The translations under genes and the position numbers were made by a program. Of a stretch of DNA of 45,467 bases, positions 18,055-26,174 are shown in pieces. Source of the stretch: Acidobacteriota bacterium (lineage in GTDB: Bacteria; Acidobacteriota; Vicinamibacteria; Vicinamibacterales; CAVVIG01); the NCBI GenBank assembly GCA_003222535.1, contig QHWJ01000228.1, forward strand, positions 1 through 45,467, written 5' to 3'. Position 1 is the stretch's first letter. The number at the start of each line of letters is the position of its first letter. The notes under the pieces were generated by a model. The model was not told the DNA's origin and ran no database searches. It saw only the letters and a list, made by a program, of their open reading frames with translations.

Positions 18055-19702
18055 TTTTGCGGCGCGTGAACCTCACAAACACCGACGACGCCTCTGGCAC
18101 GCGCATCGCGAACGTCATCGCGACGAAGACCGCGCCATAAGGCCCGAGCACGAGGATGGCCGTCACTGCGGGGTGGAGCGCCGGCGTCGCGAGCTTCGAT
18201 CCCCACGCGACCGCCGCCGCGATGCTCGCGGCGCCCCACAGCTTGGCGAGATATGCCGCGGGCAGACCTGTCCGGCCGATGCGTGCATTCAACGTCGCGC
18301 GCAGCAGCAGCATCTCGACCCAGCCGGCCATCCCGGCCGATGAGGTCAGGCCGGCGGCGCCCCACGCCGGTGGGACCCCGAGCAGCCGCGGCAACGGAAT
18401 TGCGAACAGGTAGCCGAGCACCGTCGTCAGCACGACGCGGACGATCGCGTATCGCATGGGCGTGCCTGTGTCGCGCAGCGCGTAATACGTCGACGAGTAG
18501 AGCCGTCCGAGCGTTGACGCGAGCAGTCCGACCGCCGACCCCGCGAGAATGCCCCACACATAGACGGCGTCTTCGTGCCGGAAGCGGCCCGTCTGCAGCA
18601 GGGCGGCCGCGACAATGTCACCCAGCGCGAGAAACGCCACTGCCGAAGGGATGACGAAGTACGCGATCCGCCGCAGGCCGCTGTCGAGCCGCAGGCGCAG
18701 CACGTCGGCGCCGTCCGTGTCGGCACTTACTCCGGACATCGCCGGCAACTCGGCGGCGGCAACCGACATCCCAAACAGGCTGACCGGAAGCGTGTAAAGC
18801 ACCTGTGCATTGGTCAGTCCCGCCACCGCCCCGGTCGGCAGCAGACTGGCCAGGAGCGTATCGATGTAAGCGCTTACCTGGACGACACCGCGGCTGAAGA
18901 ACGCCGGCACGAAATTCCTGACGACGGCTTGCACACCCGCGTGCCCGACCTTCGACACGCTCAGGGCATCCCGTGGAGGGGTGAATGCTCCGCGCCACGG
19001 AGCAAGCCCGAGATGCGGCGCGACACGCAGCACGACGGGGATCTGAATCCCGAATTGCAGCGCGCTGCCGACCACCGAGCTCCACGCCAGGATGGCGACC
19101 AGGCGCGGAAGCGCCGTGCCGGCGCCGAACCAGAGGAGCGCGACGATCATCGACGCGCTCCAGATCACGGGTGCCGCGTAGGAAAGCAGGAATCGATGAT
19201 GGCTGTTCAGGATGCCAAGGCACCACGCGGACATCACCAGAAGGCCGGCGCCGGGAAACAGGATTCGGACGACGGTGACGGTCAGCTCCCGTTTGGCGCC
19301 GGTAAATCCCGGAGCGATTGCACCGATGAGCCATGGCGTCGCGACGACGCCTGTGAGGACGATGCCGCTGACCACCAGAGCCAGAAGCGCGCCGACCCCG
19401 CTTGCGACGCGATCGGCTTCGCGCCGTTCCCCACGCGCGAGCAGCGCCGCGTAGATCGGGATGAAGGATGCAGAGAGCGCCCCTTCGCCGAACAGGTTCT
19501 GCAGGAAGTTGGGGATCCGGAAACCGGCCGCCCACGCATCGGCGGCGTCGGTGGTCAACCCGAAGTAGTGAGCGATGACTCGCTGGCGGACGAGGCCCGC
19601 AAGCCGGCTGCACAGGATACCGGCGGCCACCAACAGCGCGGAACGACTGGTGGAGCGCGAAGGCTTCAGCCGAGCGTCCGCGTCGCCGGTTGTCTCAGTC
19701 AA
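18041..19702 (-). CDS. murJ: Lipid II flippase MurJ (MviN family)
   Basis: 553 residues with about 14 predicted membrane segments. The MviN signature is at the N-terminus: SRLAGLVRQRVIAHYFG and NFLQNLFGEGALSASFIPIY. It flips lipid II to the periplasm for peptidoglycan synthesis. Two REP-derived stretches are in frame: residues ~8-17 (ADARLKPSRS, from 19651-19680) and ~244-254 (RDALSVSKVGHAG, from 18942-18971) ahead of FFSRGVVQVSAYIDTLLAS. The last residues (RKRIRN) and stop are made from the heptamer array. The start is TTG at 19702, overlapping the prfB stop by 8 nt, so the two genes are translationally coupled; no ATG fits upstream of the first conserved helix. Confidence 0.93.
   Translation of the reverse strand: MTETTGDADARLKPSRSTSRSALLVAAGILCSRLAGLVRQRVIAHYFGLTTDAADAWAAGFRIPNFLQNLFGEGALSASFIPIYAALLARGERREADRVASGVGALLALVVSGIVLTGVVATPWLIGAIAPGFTGAKRELTVTVVRILFPGAGLLVMSAWCLGILNSHHRFLLSYAAPVIWSASMIVALLWFGAGTALPRLVAILAWSSVVGSALQFGIQIPVVLRVAPHLGLAPWRGAFTPPRDALSVSKVGHAGVQAVVRNFVPAFFSRGVVQVSAYIDTLLASLLPTGAVAGLTNAQVLYTLPVSLFGMSVAAAELPAMSGVSADTDGADVLRLRLDSGLRRIAYFVIPSAVAFLALGDIVAAALLQTGRFRHEDAVYVWGILAGSAVGLLASTLGRLYSSTYYALRDTGTPMRYAIVRVVLTTVLGYLFAIPLPRLLGVPPAWGAAGLTSSAGMAGWVEMLLLRATLNARIGRTGLPAAYLAKLWGAASIAAAVAWGSKLATPALHPAVTAILVLGPYGAVFVAMTFAMRVPEASSVFVRFTRRKRIRN
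18942..18971. repeat. REP-like hairpin in frame in murJ
   Basis: TGCCC-GACC-TTCGACACGCTC-AGGGCA: arms TGCCC and GGGCA pair, with TTCGACACGCTCAGG resembling the GAGCCTGTCGA-loop family. It encodes part of RDALSVSKVGHAG before a conserved membrane helix. Confidence 0.6.
19651..19680. repeat. GAAGGCTTCAGCCGAGC element in murJ N-terminus
   Basis: GGAGCGCGAAGGCTTCAGCC (from 19652) is shared, with small changes, by argS (27085-27112), the unknown gene at 30.7 kb (30681-30705) and birA (32510-32620). It has the TTCAG core of the CTGAA-loop family. Confidence 0.65.
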
Positions 19703-20832
19703 CTTCTTCGTCTGGCGCCGCCTGGCCGAGCGTGCCGCTCGATTTCTTCATCAAGTAGCTCTTGATGAAGACGTCGATGTCGCCGTCGAGCACGCGGTTG
19801 ACGTCGCCGACCTGCTCTTTCGTCCGGTGATCCTTGGCGAGCTGATACGGGTGCAGCACGTAGCTGCGAATCTGGCTGCCGAAGCCGATCTCCTTCTTGA
19901 CACCGCTGATCTGGTCGAGCTTGGTCTGGTTGTCTCTCATCTTGATGTCGTAGAGCCGCGCCTTCAGCACCTTCATCGCGGAATCGCGGTTGCGGTGCTG
20001 CGAACGCTCGTTCTGGCACGACACCACGAGGCCCGTCGGCAGATGCGTGATGCGGACGGCGGAGTCGGTGACGTTGACGTGCTGGCCGCCGGCACCGCTC
20101 GATCGGTAAGTGTCGATGCGGAGGTCTTTGTCTTCTACTTGAATGTCGACGTCCTCCGGCAACTCCGGCCAGGCATGAAGCGACGCGAACGACGTGTGAC
20201 GGCGCGCCGCCTGATCGAACGGGGAGATGCGGACGAGCCGATGGACGCCCGCCTCCGCCGCGAGCAGGCCGTACGCGTACTCGCCGGCGATCGTGAGCGT
20301 CACGCTCTTGAGGCCCGCCTCTTCGCCCGGCTGGTAGTCGATCATCTCGCGCTTGAATCCGCGTCGCTCCGTCCACCGCATGTACATGCGCAGCAGCATC
20401 TCGGCCCAGTCCTGGGACTCGGTGCCGCCCGCGCCGGGATGGATCGTGATGATCGCGTTCTTCCGATCGTGCTCGCCGCCGAGCATCTTCTTGATCTCGC
20501 CCGCCTGAACCTCCTGATCGAGGGCCTCGAGGGCGCCCGCGAGCTCGGCGTCGACAGGCTCGCCCGCGTCGGCCCACTCGATGAGGACGGCGAGGTCGTC
20601 GCTCTTCTTCTTGAGCGACAGGATGAGGTCGCGATCCTGCTCGAGGCGGCGGCGGCGCTGCTGGACTTTCTGCGCTTCAGCCTGATCCTTCCAGAACTCG
20701 GGTGCGGCGGCGCGGGCTTCGAGGCGGGTCAGCTCTTCGTCTGGTCGAGCGGCTTCAAAGATAGCTCCGCAGATCCGCGGCGCGTTTGCTGAGATCCTCG
20801 TAGCGGCGCCTCAACTCGTCGAAGTTCGGCAT
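19695..20832 (-). CDS. prfB: Peptide chain release factor 2, with programmed +1 frameshift
   Basis: RF2 terminates translation at UGA and UAA. The first 25 codons run from ATG 20832 ([20 protein letters not shown]...) to CTT at 20758, followed by an in-frame TGA (20755-20757). Slipping +1 on CTT-T gives GAA GCC ... and continues to the stop at 19695, for 378 residues in all. The downstream part has the RF2 SPF recognition tripeptide ([11 protein letters not shown]) and the GGQ catalytic loop ([13 protein letters not shown]). A CGGAG stimulatory Shine-Dalgarno-like sequence precedes the shift site. A single-frame ORF caller would start at 20486 and miss the N-terminus. murJ overlaps the 3' end. 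Confidence 0.95.
20755..20768 (-). promoter_or_regulatory. prfB programmed frameshift site
   Basis: The minus strand reads CGGAGCTATCTTTGA, like the E. coli AGGGGGTATCTTTGA. CTT (20758-20760) is the slip codon and TGA (20755-20757) the autoregulatory stop. Low RF2 lets ribosomes pause at TGA and slip +1. Confidence 0.93.
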
Positions 20833-20852
20833 GCGATTCTCCGTGAACAACA

Positions 20853-20919
20853 TTCAAGTCTCAAGTCTCAAACGCTCAGCGTCATTGAGAGTTGAGCCCT
20901 GAAAGTTGAGACTTCAATC
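20853..20919. repeat. Heptamer arrays in inverted arrangement between lnt and prfB
   Basis: TCAAGTC heptamers (20853-20875) and their complement-type units (GTTGAGA, 20884-20917) form imperfect inverted arms with centre CGCTCAGCGTC. The lnt stop TAG (20919-20921) lies at the edge. Confidence 0.75.
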
Positions 20920-22475
20920 TATTGTACACGCCGTCTCGCAACGACCAGCAGCGCGGCCGTCGCGACAACCGAGGCGTACGCCAGGATGTCGCCGTGGCGC
21001 GCGTAGAACGTCGACGTCCGCAGAAATCGTGCCTCGCCGACGAGGACCGCCGGCTGGAAGATCGCGGTTCTCGCGAGGACGCGCCCGTACGGATCGACGA
21101 TGCCGCTGACGCCGGTGTTCGCCGACCGGATCATGTACCGCCCCTCCTCGATCGCGCGCATCGACGCCTGCTCGAAGTGCTGGTACGGCGCGGACGTCGC
21201 GCCGAACCAGGCGTCGTTGGTCATCGTCGTCAGCATCTCGCTGCCGCCGGCCACGAACCGGCGCACGAGGTCCGGATACACGACCTCGTAGCAGATCGCC
21301 GTGCTGATCGTGTGATCGCCGAGGGGCAGGAGCGCCGGCGTCTCGCCGGCCGAAAAGTCCGAGACCGCTTCGACGAGGGGCGCGGCGAAGAAGAAGACCC
21401 GCTTGAGCGGCACGTACTCGCCGAACGGCACGAGATGCATCTTGCGGTACACGCCACCGGTCGTTCCGTCGGGACGCACGAGAAACGCCGAGTTGAAGTA
21501 CCTCGCCGCAAGACCACCCGGTCCGCGCTCGATTTGATCGCTGCCGAGCAGGATCGGCACGCGTGCCTGCCGCGCAAGCGTGCGGACCTGGGCGGCCGCG
21601 GCCCGGTCTTCCTCGAACAGAAACGGCGTGGACGATTCCGGCCACAGGATGAATTCGGCGCCTTCGCGGATGGCCTGCCGCGTCAAGCGCAGGTAGTCCT
21701 GGAAGATGGCCCCGGCGCGCGTGACGTCCACCTTCTCGGCCTGATCCACGTTGCCCTGAATCAGCCCGACGCGAATCGCTTCGCCGCTCCGCCTCCACTC
21801 GGCGCCGGCCGCCCGCCGCGAGCCCCATACGGCCACGGCCACGAGGATCGCGAAGACGACGATGAGAGGGCCGAATCGCTCGGCCCCGCTCAAGCGGGGA
21901 ACGGCACCGCTCAAGCGGCGCCCTACGTACGCGGGACCGGTCCCCACCGCGACGACCGCCAACGCCGCGCTCATGGCGGCCACGAGCATCGACACGCCAT
22001 ACACGCCGAACAGACTGGCGAGCTGCGCGATCGGGAGGACCCTCGTCTGGCTGTAGCCGAGCAGCACCCACGGAAATCCAGTGAACAGATGCGTGCGCCC
22101 CAGCTCCGTCGCGACCCACGCGAACGGCGCTGCCATCAGCGCGGGCCGTCCATGCACGATGACGCCGCGCCGCGTGACGAGGGCGAAGACCGCGGGAAAG
22201 AGCGCCAGGTAGGCGATGAGCGCGCCGTTGACGAGCACGGCGACCGACGTCTGCAGGTCGCCGTAAAGGACCATGACCCGCGTAATCCAATAGAGAGTAC
22301 CTGAGAAATAAACGACGCCCGTCACGAGACCGAGCGCGAAGGCTCTCCGCAGCGGGGCGCCGGCAATCGCGACGAGCAGCGGCGCGAGAGCGATCCAGGC
22401 ACAAGCCGCGTGACCGTATTGCGGAAAACTGAGGGCGAGAAGGAGGCCCGAGGCGGTCGCTAGCGCGTAACCCAG
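20919..22475 (-). CDS. lnt: Apolipoprotein N-acyltransferase
   Basis: Lnt transfers a fatty acid from phospholipid to the N-terminal Cys of lipoproteins in the inner membrane. Several membrane helices are followed by a nitrilase-fold domain with the Glu/Lys/Cys set in LWPESSTPF, RKMHLVPFGEYVP and TAICYEVVYPDL. The conserved first helix (ATASGLLLALSFPQYGH) is encoded upstream of the first ATG/GTG/TTG in frame (GTG 22325), so the true start must be earlier. The nearest candidate is CTG at 22475, overlapping the SPOR gene stop by 16 nt; I am unsure of it. Residues ~183-198 (RRLSGAVPRLSGAERF) come from a pair of palindromes at 21882-21927 and sit in a periplasmic/cytoplasmic loop. The C-terminus ends after a last helix (VVATAALLVVARRRVQ). 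Confidence 0.88.
   Translation of the reverse strand: MGYALATASGLLLALSFPQYGHAACAWIALAPLLVAIAGAPLRRAFALGLVTGVVYFSGTLYWITRVMVLYGDLQTSVAVLVNGALIAYLALFPAVFALVTRRGVIVHGRPALMAAPFAWVATELGRTHLFTGFPWVLLGYSQTRVLPIAQLASLFGVYGVSMLVAAMSAALAVVAVGTGPAYVGRRLSGAVPRLSGAERFGPLIVVFAILVAVAVWGSRRAAGAEWRRSGEAIRVGLIQGNVDQAEKVDVTRAGAIFQDYLRLTRQAIREGAEFILWPESSTPFLFEEDRAAAAQVRTLARQARVPILLGSDQIERGPGGLAARYFNSAFLVRPDGTTGGVYRKMHLVPFGEYVPLKRVFFFAAPLVEAVSDFSAGETPALLPLGDHTISTAICYEVVYPDLVRRFVAGGSEMLTTMTNDAWFGATSAPYQHFEQASMRAIEEGRYMIRSANTGVSGIVDPYGRVLARTAIFQPAVLVGEARFLRTSTFYARHGDILAYASVVATAALLVVARRRVQ
21881..21927. repeat. Two palindromes in frame in lnt
   Basis: GGCCCCGCTCAAGCGGGG and GGCACCGCTCAAGCGGCGCC stand in tandem, with the same GCTCAAGC centre and different stems. 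The second is almost the birA element GGCACCGCTTCAGCGGTGCC. They are translated as RRLSGAVPRLSG. Confidence 0.8.
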
Positions 22476-23110
22476 GGCTTGAACTGCTCTTCTTTTTGCA
22501 GCCTGGCGGCGACCGACTCGGCTTCGCGGCGCGTGGTGAACTTGCCCACGCGGACCCGGTACACCGTCGGCGTCCCGGTCGCCGGCGAGAGCACGTAGGC
22601 GGCGTATCCCTTCGAGCTCAGCCGCTTCGCAATCGCGTCGGCTTCGGTCCGGACGTTGAGCGCGGCGATCTGAACCGCAAATCCCTGGCCCGAAGGCTCC
22701 GCCGCCGCGGCATCCGTCAAAGGCGCGGGCGCAGGCTCCTTGGCAACGGGCGCTGGCGGCGGCACCGGAGGCGCAGGTTTCAGCTGCTCCGCCGGCGCGT
22801 TCGTCTTTTCCAGGCGATTGAGATAGCTCAGATCATCGACGGCCGGGGGCGGCGCAGCCGCTGTGGGATCGGATCCGGCTGGCGTGGGAGGCGGCGCCGC
22901 AGCGGGCTGCTGCGGCAACGTCTCCGCCCCGATGCTGGCCGGCGCCGCGTCCGCGACGGCGCCGCGCTCGGCGCGCACGCCCCGTCCCACCAGGACGCCC
23001 CACAGAAAGATCACGACCGACACGACGGTCGCGGCCATGAAGAGAAACACCAACTGCTTCCCGTTCAGCTGGATTTCGTGAAAGCCCTCGTCCTGGATCT
23101 GGTGAGCCAA
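22460..23110 (-). CDS. SPOR-domain membrane protein
   Basis: 216 residues. A short cytoplasmic N-terminus, one membrane helix (QLVFLFMAATVVSVVIFLWGVLVG, ~19-42), a Pro/Ala-rich periplasmic linker (50-135), then a SPOR domain (FAVQIAALNVRTEADAIAKRL ... VYRVRVGKFTTRREAESVAARLQKEE). SPOR domains bind denuded peptidoglycan at division sites, as in FtsN or DamX, so a cell-division role is likely. It sits between the TPR gene and lnt on the same strand, gap 24 nt upstream. Confidence 0.9.
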   Translation of the reverse strand: MAHQIQDEGFHEIQLNGKQLVFLFMAATVVSVVIFLWGVLVGRGVRAERGAVADAAPASIGAETLPQQPAAAPPPTPAGSDPTAAAPPPAVDDLSYLNRLEKTNAPAEQLKPAPPVPPPAPVAKEPAPAPLTDAAAAEPSGQGFAVQIAALNVRTEADAIAKRLSSKGYAAYVLSPATGTPTVYRVRVGKFTTRREAESVAARLQKEEQFKPWVTR

Positions 23111-23134
23111 AATCCCGGTGATTTTAACATGGCT

Positions 23135-24883
23135 TCATTCTCGCGAATCGAGCCGCTTCAAGAGCGCTTTCGCGTCGGCCGACGCCGGATCGAGGGCGAG
23201 CGCGCGCTCCGCTTCCGCGCGCGCCGCGTCCGGGTCCTTCGCCTCCCGGTACGCCTCGCCGAGCGCCACGTGCACCTCCGCGGTCTCGGCGCTCCACAGC
23301 GCGATCTTGAACGCCGCGATCGCCTCCCCGACGCGGCCGTTGCGCAGATGGATGCGGCCCAGCAGGAGGTGCGCGTCGGCGAAGTACGGCGAGAGATACA
23401 GCGCATGATTCAGCTCGACCGCCGCATCGCGATCGTTCTCCTGCTGAAACAGCCGCCGCCCGCGGTCGAGATGGAACCGGGCGAGCTCTTCCTGATCGCG
23501 CTGCTCGCTTGTGGCCAGCCGGGCCTCGATCGGCCGCACATGCGGCAGCTCGACCGGGTTCTTGACGCGCTCGAGCCCCTTCGGCACCGCCTCGCCACCC
23601 GGCCGCCTGTTCGACTCATACGCCGACGACAGGCGCCTCGCCAGCTCGCGCTCGCGTGTGGCTTCAGAGGCGTTGCCGGCGGCGGCGAGCGCCGCGCCGA
23701 GGACGAAGTGCGCGTCGGCATCGGCCGGATTGCGCCGCACCGCCTCGCGCAGCCAGTAGATCGCCGCCTGCGGATCGCGGTCCAGCCAGTAGGCGTATCC
23801 GAGATTGAACACGTAGTCCGCTTCGGCGGGGTCGGCGTTCGCGGCTTTGGCGAAGTAGTCGGTCGCCTGGCCGTTCGACGGCGTGGGGCCGCGACGAAGC
23901 TGCACGACGCCGAGGTTGTTCAGGACGGTCGGCGTCGACTCCGCGTCGGGCAGCGCCTTGAACGTCTCGAAGGCTTCGTCGAGCTTCTTCAGGTTGAGCT
24001 GCGAGAGCCCGGCGAGGAATCGGGCGCGCGGCGCCCACGGGGACTCGTCGCGCACGGGGGCCACCACCGCGAGCGCGAGCGCGTGGTCGCCCTGCTCCAC
24101 GTAGATGTCCCACAACGCGAGGCGCGCGCGATCGAACGACGGCTGCCGGGCGAGCGCGGAATTCAGGTAGTTGATCGCGGTCGCCGGCGTTTCGGCCAGC
24201 AGTCCCTTGACGAAATCCTCGAAGACCGCGATCGGCGGATGCTGCCGCTCGATCTCCTCCGACGACCTGGAGGACGGCGGCGCCATGCGCCGAGCGATCC
24301 GCTCGAAGGTCTTGAACAGCTCAGCCAGCGGGCCCCGATCGGTCACGTCGGCCTGTACGCGTCCCGTGTCAAGCGCGATGCTCCGCGCGCGCACCACGAG
24401 CGCGTCGCTCTCGAGTTGGATCGATCCGACGACGACCTCGGCCGCCCCCACGAGCTGACCAATTCGAATCACCGTGGCGTCGGTGAGGGCGGCCACCAGG
24501 GGGACCTGCAGTCGCTCGAACGCCTGCTGCCGCTCCTGACGCGTGATCGCGTTCGCGCCGAGCGCGTTGAGATCGTCGGTCAGCAGGACCGCCGAGGCCT
24601 CGGCGAGCCAGAAGATACGGCCTTCGCGTTTGAGGTTCTCGAAGGGCATCACGAGGATGCGCGAAGGCGGGACGATCCGAGTCGTCGGGGCGGCGCCCGC
24701 CTGCCCCGAGCGAAGGTGAAGGGCCTGCCCTGAGCGCTCGCCCTTCAACCGTTCGACAGGCTCACGGTCGCCCCGCGCGAGGTCGAGGGGCGATACCGTC
24801 AGGGCGAGGGGCGAAGGATCGGCCTCGGCGCGAGGTGAGCACAGCGCGACTGCCACGACCAGCGCGGTGACACAGCGCTTCAC
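23135..24883 (-). CDS. Secreted tetratricopeptide-repeat protein
   Basis: 582 residues. Signal peptide (MKRCVTALVVAVALCSPRAEA), then an N-terminal alpha/beta domain (ILVMPFENLKREGRIFWLAEASAVLLTDDLNALG...) resembling the CsgG/TolB-like 'FlgO' nucleotide-fold domain often paired with TPRs, then many TPR units (~240-575), e.g. VFNLGYAYWLDRDPQAAIYWLREAVRRNP and AHLLLGRIHLRNGRVGEAIAAFKIAL. Residues ~36-55 (starting GDREPVERLKGERSG) are REP-derived (24720-24775), placed between the signal peptide and the folded domain. GTG start at 24883 overlaps the stop of the V4R-like gene as GTGA, so the two are coupled. It probably acts as a periplasmic scaffold; partner unknown. Confidence 0.85.
   Translation of the reverse strand: MKRCVTALVVAVALCSPRAEADPSPLALTVSPLDLARGDREPVERLKGERSGQALHLRSGQAGAAPTTRIVPPSRILVMPFENLKREGRIFWLAEASAVLLTDDLNALGANAITRQERQQAFERLQVPLVAALTDATVIRIGQLVGAAEVVVGSIQLESDALVVRARSIALDTGRVQADVTDRGPLAELFKTFERIARRMAPPSSRSSEEIERQHPPIAVFEDFVKGLLAETPATAINYLNSALARQPSFDRARLALWDIYVEQGDHALALAVVAPVRDESPWAPRARFLAGLSQLNLKKLDEAFETFKALPDAESTPTVLNNLGVVQLRRGPTPSNGQATDYFAKAANADPAEADYVFNLGYAYWLDRDPQAAIYWLREAVRRNPADADAHFVLGAALAAAGNASEATRERELARRLSSAYESNRRPGGEAVPKGLERVKNPVELPHVRPIEARLATSEQRDQEELARFHLDRGRRLFQQENDRDAAVELNHALYLSPYFADAHLLLGRIHLRNGRVGEAIAAFKIALWSAETAEVHVALGEAYREAKDPDAARAEAERALALDPASADAKALLKRLDSRE
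24720..24775. repeat. REP-like element in frame in the TPR gene
   Basis: It contains GAGCCTGTCGA (minus strand) flanked by ACCGT and ACGGT, plus CCCTGAGCGCTCGCCCTTC. It is the third copy of the GAGCCTGTCGA-loop family in the window. Confidence 0.78.
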
Positions 24884-25479
24884 GGCGCCTCCGCGCGCTC
24901 AACCGGCTGACCGTTGCCGAGCGCCACCTTCAACACACACTTCGGCTCGCCGGTGCCACGGCACGCGACGACGTCGGTTCGGGCGCCGATGTCGAACAGC
25001 CCAAGCAGCCGGGTGAACGCGGCCGCATAAAACCCGCAGAGGGGAAGCGGCACCGGCTCGCGCACCTGGCAGAACACCGATGCCCGCAGATCGATGCTCG
25101 CCGTCCCGCGGCGCACGTGCAAAATCGCGCGGCTGCCCTTGTAGCTGTTCCGCACCAGCCGCGACGCGAGACGCAGCAGCATCCACCTGCGCAGCCAGAC
25201 CGGCGCGGCCTTGATTATCGCGCGATGCGTCGAATGCATCGACTGCACCGTCCACTCCGCGGCGTACTCACCCGCGCGCGTCGTGATTATCCGGTACGCG
25301 TCGCCTTCCTGCCGGAGAAAGCTCAGCACCGCGTAGAGCGGCGCAAGGCCGATCGTCCCCTCGCGCAGCCCCTCGGCATTGAGCCAGTTTTCATAGAAGC
25401 CTAGCCGCGTGGGCAGAATGTCCGCGATACCCTGATGGAGACTGGCGACAAGCACGCGGCCGATGCCGACTTCTCGCAT
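24880..25479 (-). CDS. V4R-like / heme-NO-type small-ligand domain protein
   Basis: 199 residues, mostly helical N-terminal half with a C-terminal segment VACRGTGEPKCVLKVAL. The Cys-x-G-x-G-x-P-x-Cys pattern close to the C-terminus, and the preceding LLGLFDIGARTDV, are reminiscent of V4R (4-vinyl reductase) domains, which bind small molecules or metals. This is a tentative assignment from motif memory. It is directly upstream of and coupled to the TPR gene, and divergent from mobA with only 25 nt between start codons. Confidence 0.55.
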   Translation of the reverse strand: MREVGIGRVLVASLHQGIADILPTRLGFYENWLNAEGLREGTIGLAPLYAVLSFLRQEGDAYRIITTRAGEYAAEWTVQSMHSTHRAIIKAAPVWLRRWMLLRLASRLVRNSYKGSRAILHVRRGTASIDLRASVFCQVREPVPLPLCGFYAAAFTRLLGLFDIGARTDVVACRGTGEPKCVLKVALGNGQPVERAEAP

Positions 25480-25504
25480 GTCAGAGTAAGATCATGACTG
25501 AGCA

Positions 25505-26122
25505 ATGAGACAGAGCACGCGAAGCGCAGCGATCCTCGCCGGCGGTCTGGCGAGCCGCTTTGGCGGGACCGACAAAGGCGCCCTGCTGGTGGACGGCCGT
25601 ACGATCTTCGATCGCCAGGTCGCCGAGCTCTCGTCGCTGACCGGCGATGTCCTCGTCGTCCGGGCGACTGATGTCGTGCGAGATGGCGGCACACAAAGCC
25701 CCGGTCCACGTGTGGTCACCGACCTCGTGCCGGGGTGCGGCCCGCTCGGCGGCCTTCACGCAGCCCTCCTGGAAGCGCGCGGCGACACCGTCTTCGTGAT
25801 CGCTTGCGACATGCCGTACGTGACCGCCCCGTTCATCGCGTACCTGTTCTCCCTTGCGGGCGAGGTCGACATCGTCGTGCCGGAGACGGAGCGCGGCTAT
25901 CATCCGCTGTGCGCTGTGTACACGCGCGGTTGCCTGGAGCCGGTGGCCGCGCGGCTCGCCGGCCGCCGGCTGGCGATGCGCGATCTCGTCGCCGCCATGC
26001 GGACGCGCGTGGTGACGGCCGAAGAGATCGACCGGTTCGGCGATCGGTACCGGCTGCTCGCCAACGTGAACACGCCGGCCGAGCACGCAGGTCTCGAGGC
26101 GCTTCAAGGTCACGAACTGTAA
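25505..26122 (+). CDS. mobA: Molybdenum cofactor guanylyltransferase MobA
   Basis: 205 residues of nucleotidyltransferase fold. The N-terminal loop AAILAGGLASRFGGTDKGALLVDG binds GTP, and DMP in VIACDMPYVTA provides the metal Asp. PGCGPLGGLHAAL and NVNTPAEH are family features. It attaches GMP to molybdopterin to give MGD for bacterial molybdoenzymes. It stands alone here, followed by argS after 52 nt, so no molybdoenzyme context is visible. A CofC/MobA-like nucleotidyltransferase of other specificity cannot be excluded. Confidence 0.85.
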   Translation: MRQSTRSAAILAGGLASRFGGTDKGALLVDGRTIFDRQVAELSSLTGDVLVVRATDVVRDGGTQSPGPRVVTDLVPGCGPLGGLHAALLEARGDTVFVIACDMPYVTAPFIAYLFSLAGEVDIVVPETERGYHPLCAVYTRGCLEPVAARLAGRRLAMRDLVAAMRTRVVTAEEIDRFGDRYRLLANVNTPAEHAGLEALQGHEL

Positions 26123-26174
26123 TCGTATCACGAGCTTAGCGTGCGCTCCCGGGCGCTCGCCGTGCGATCGGTAC

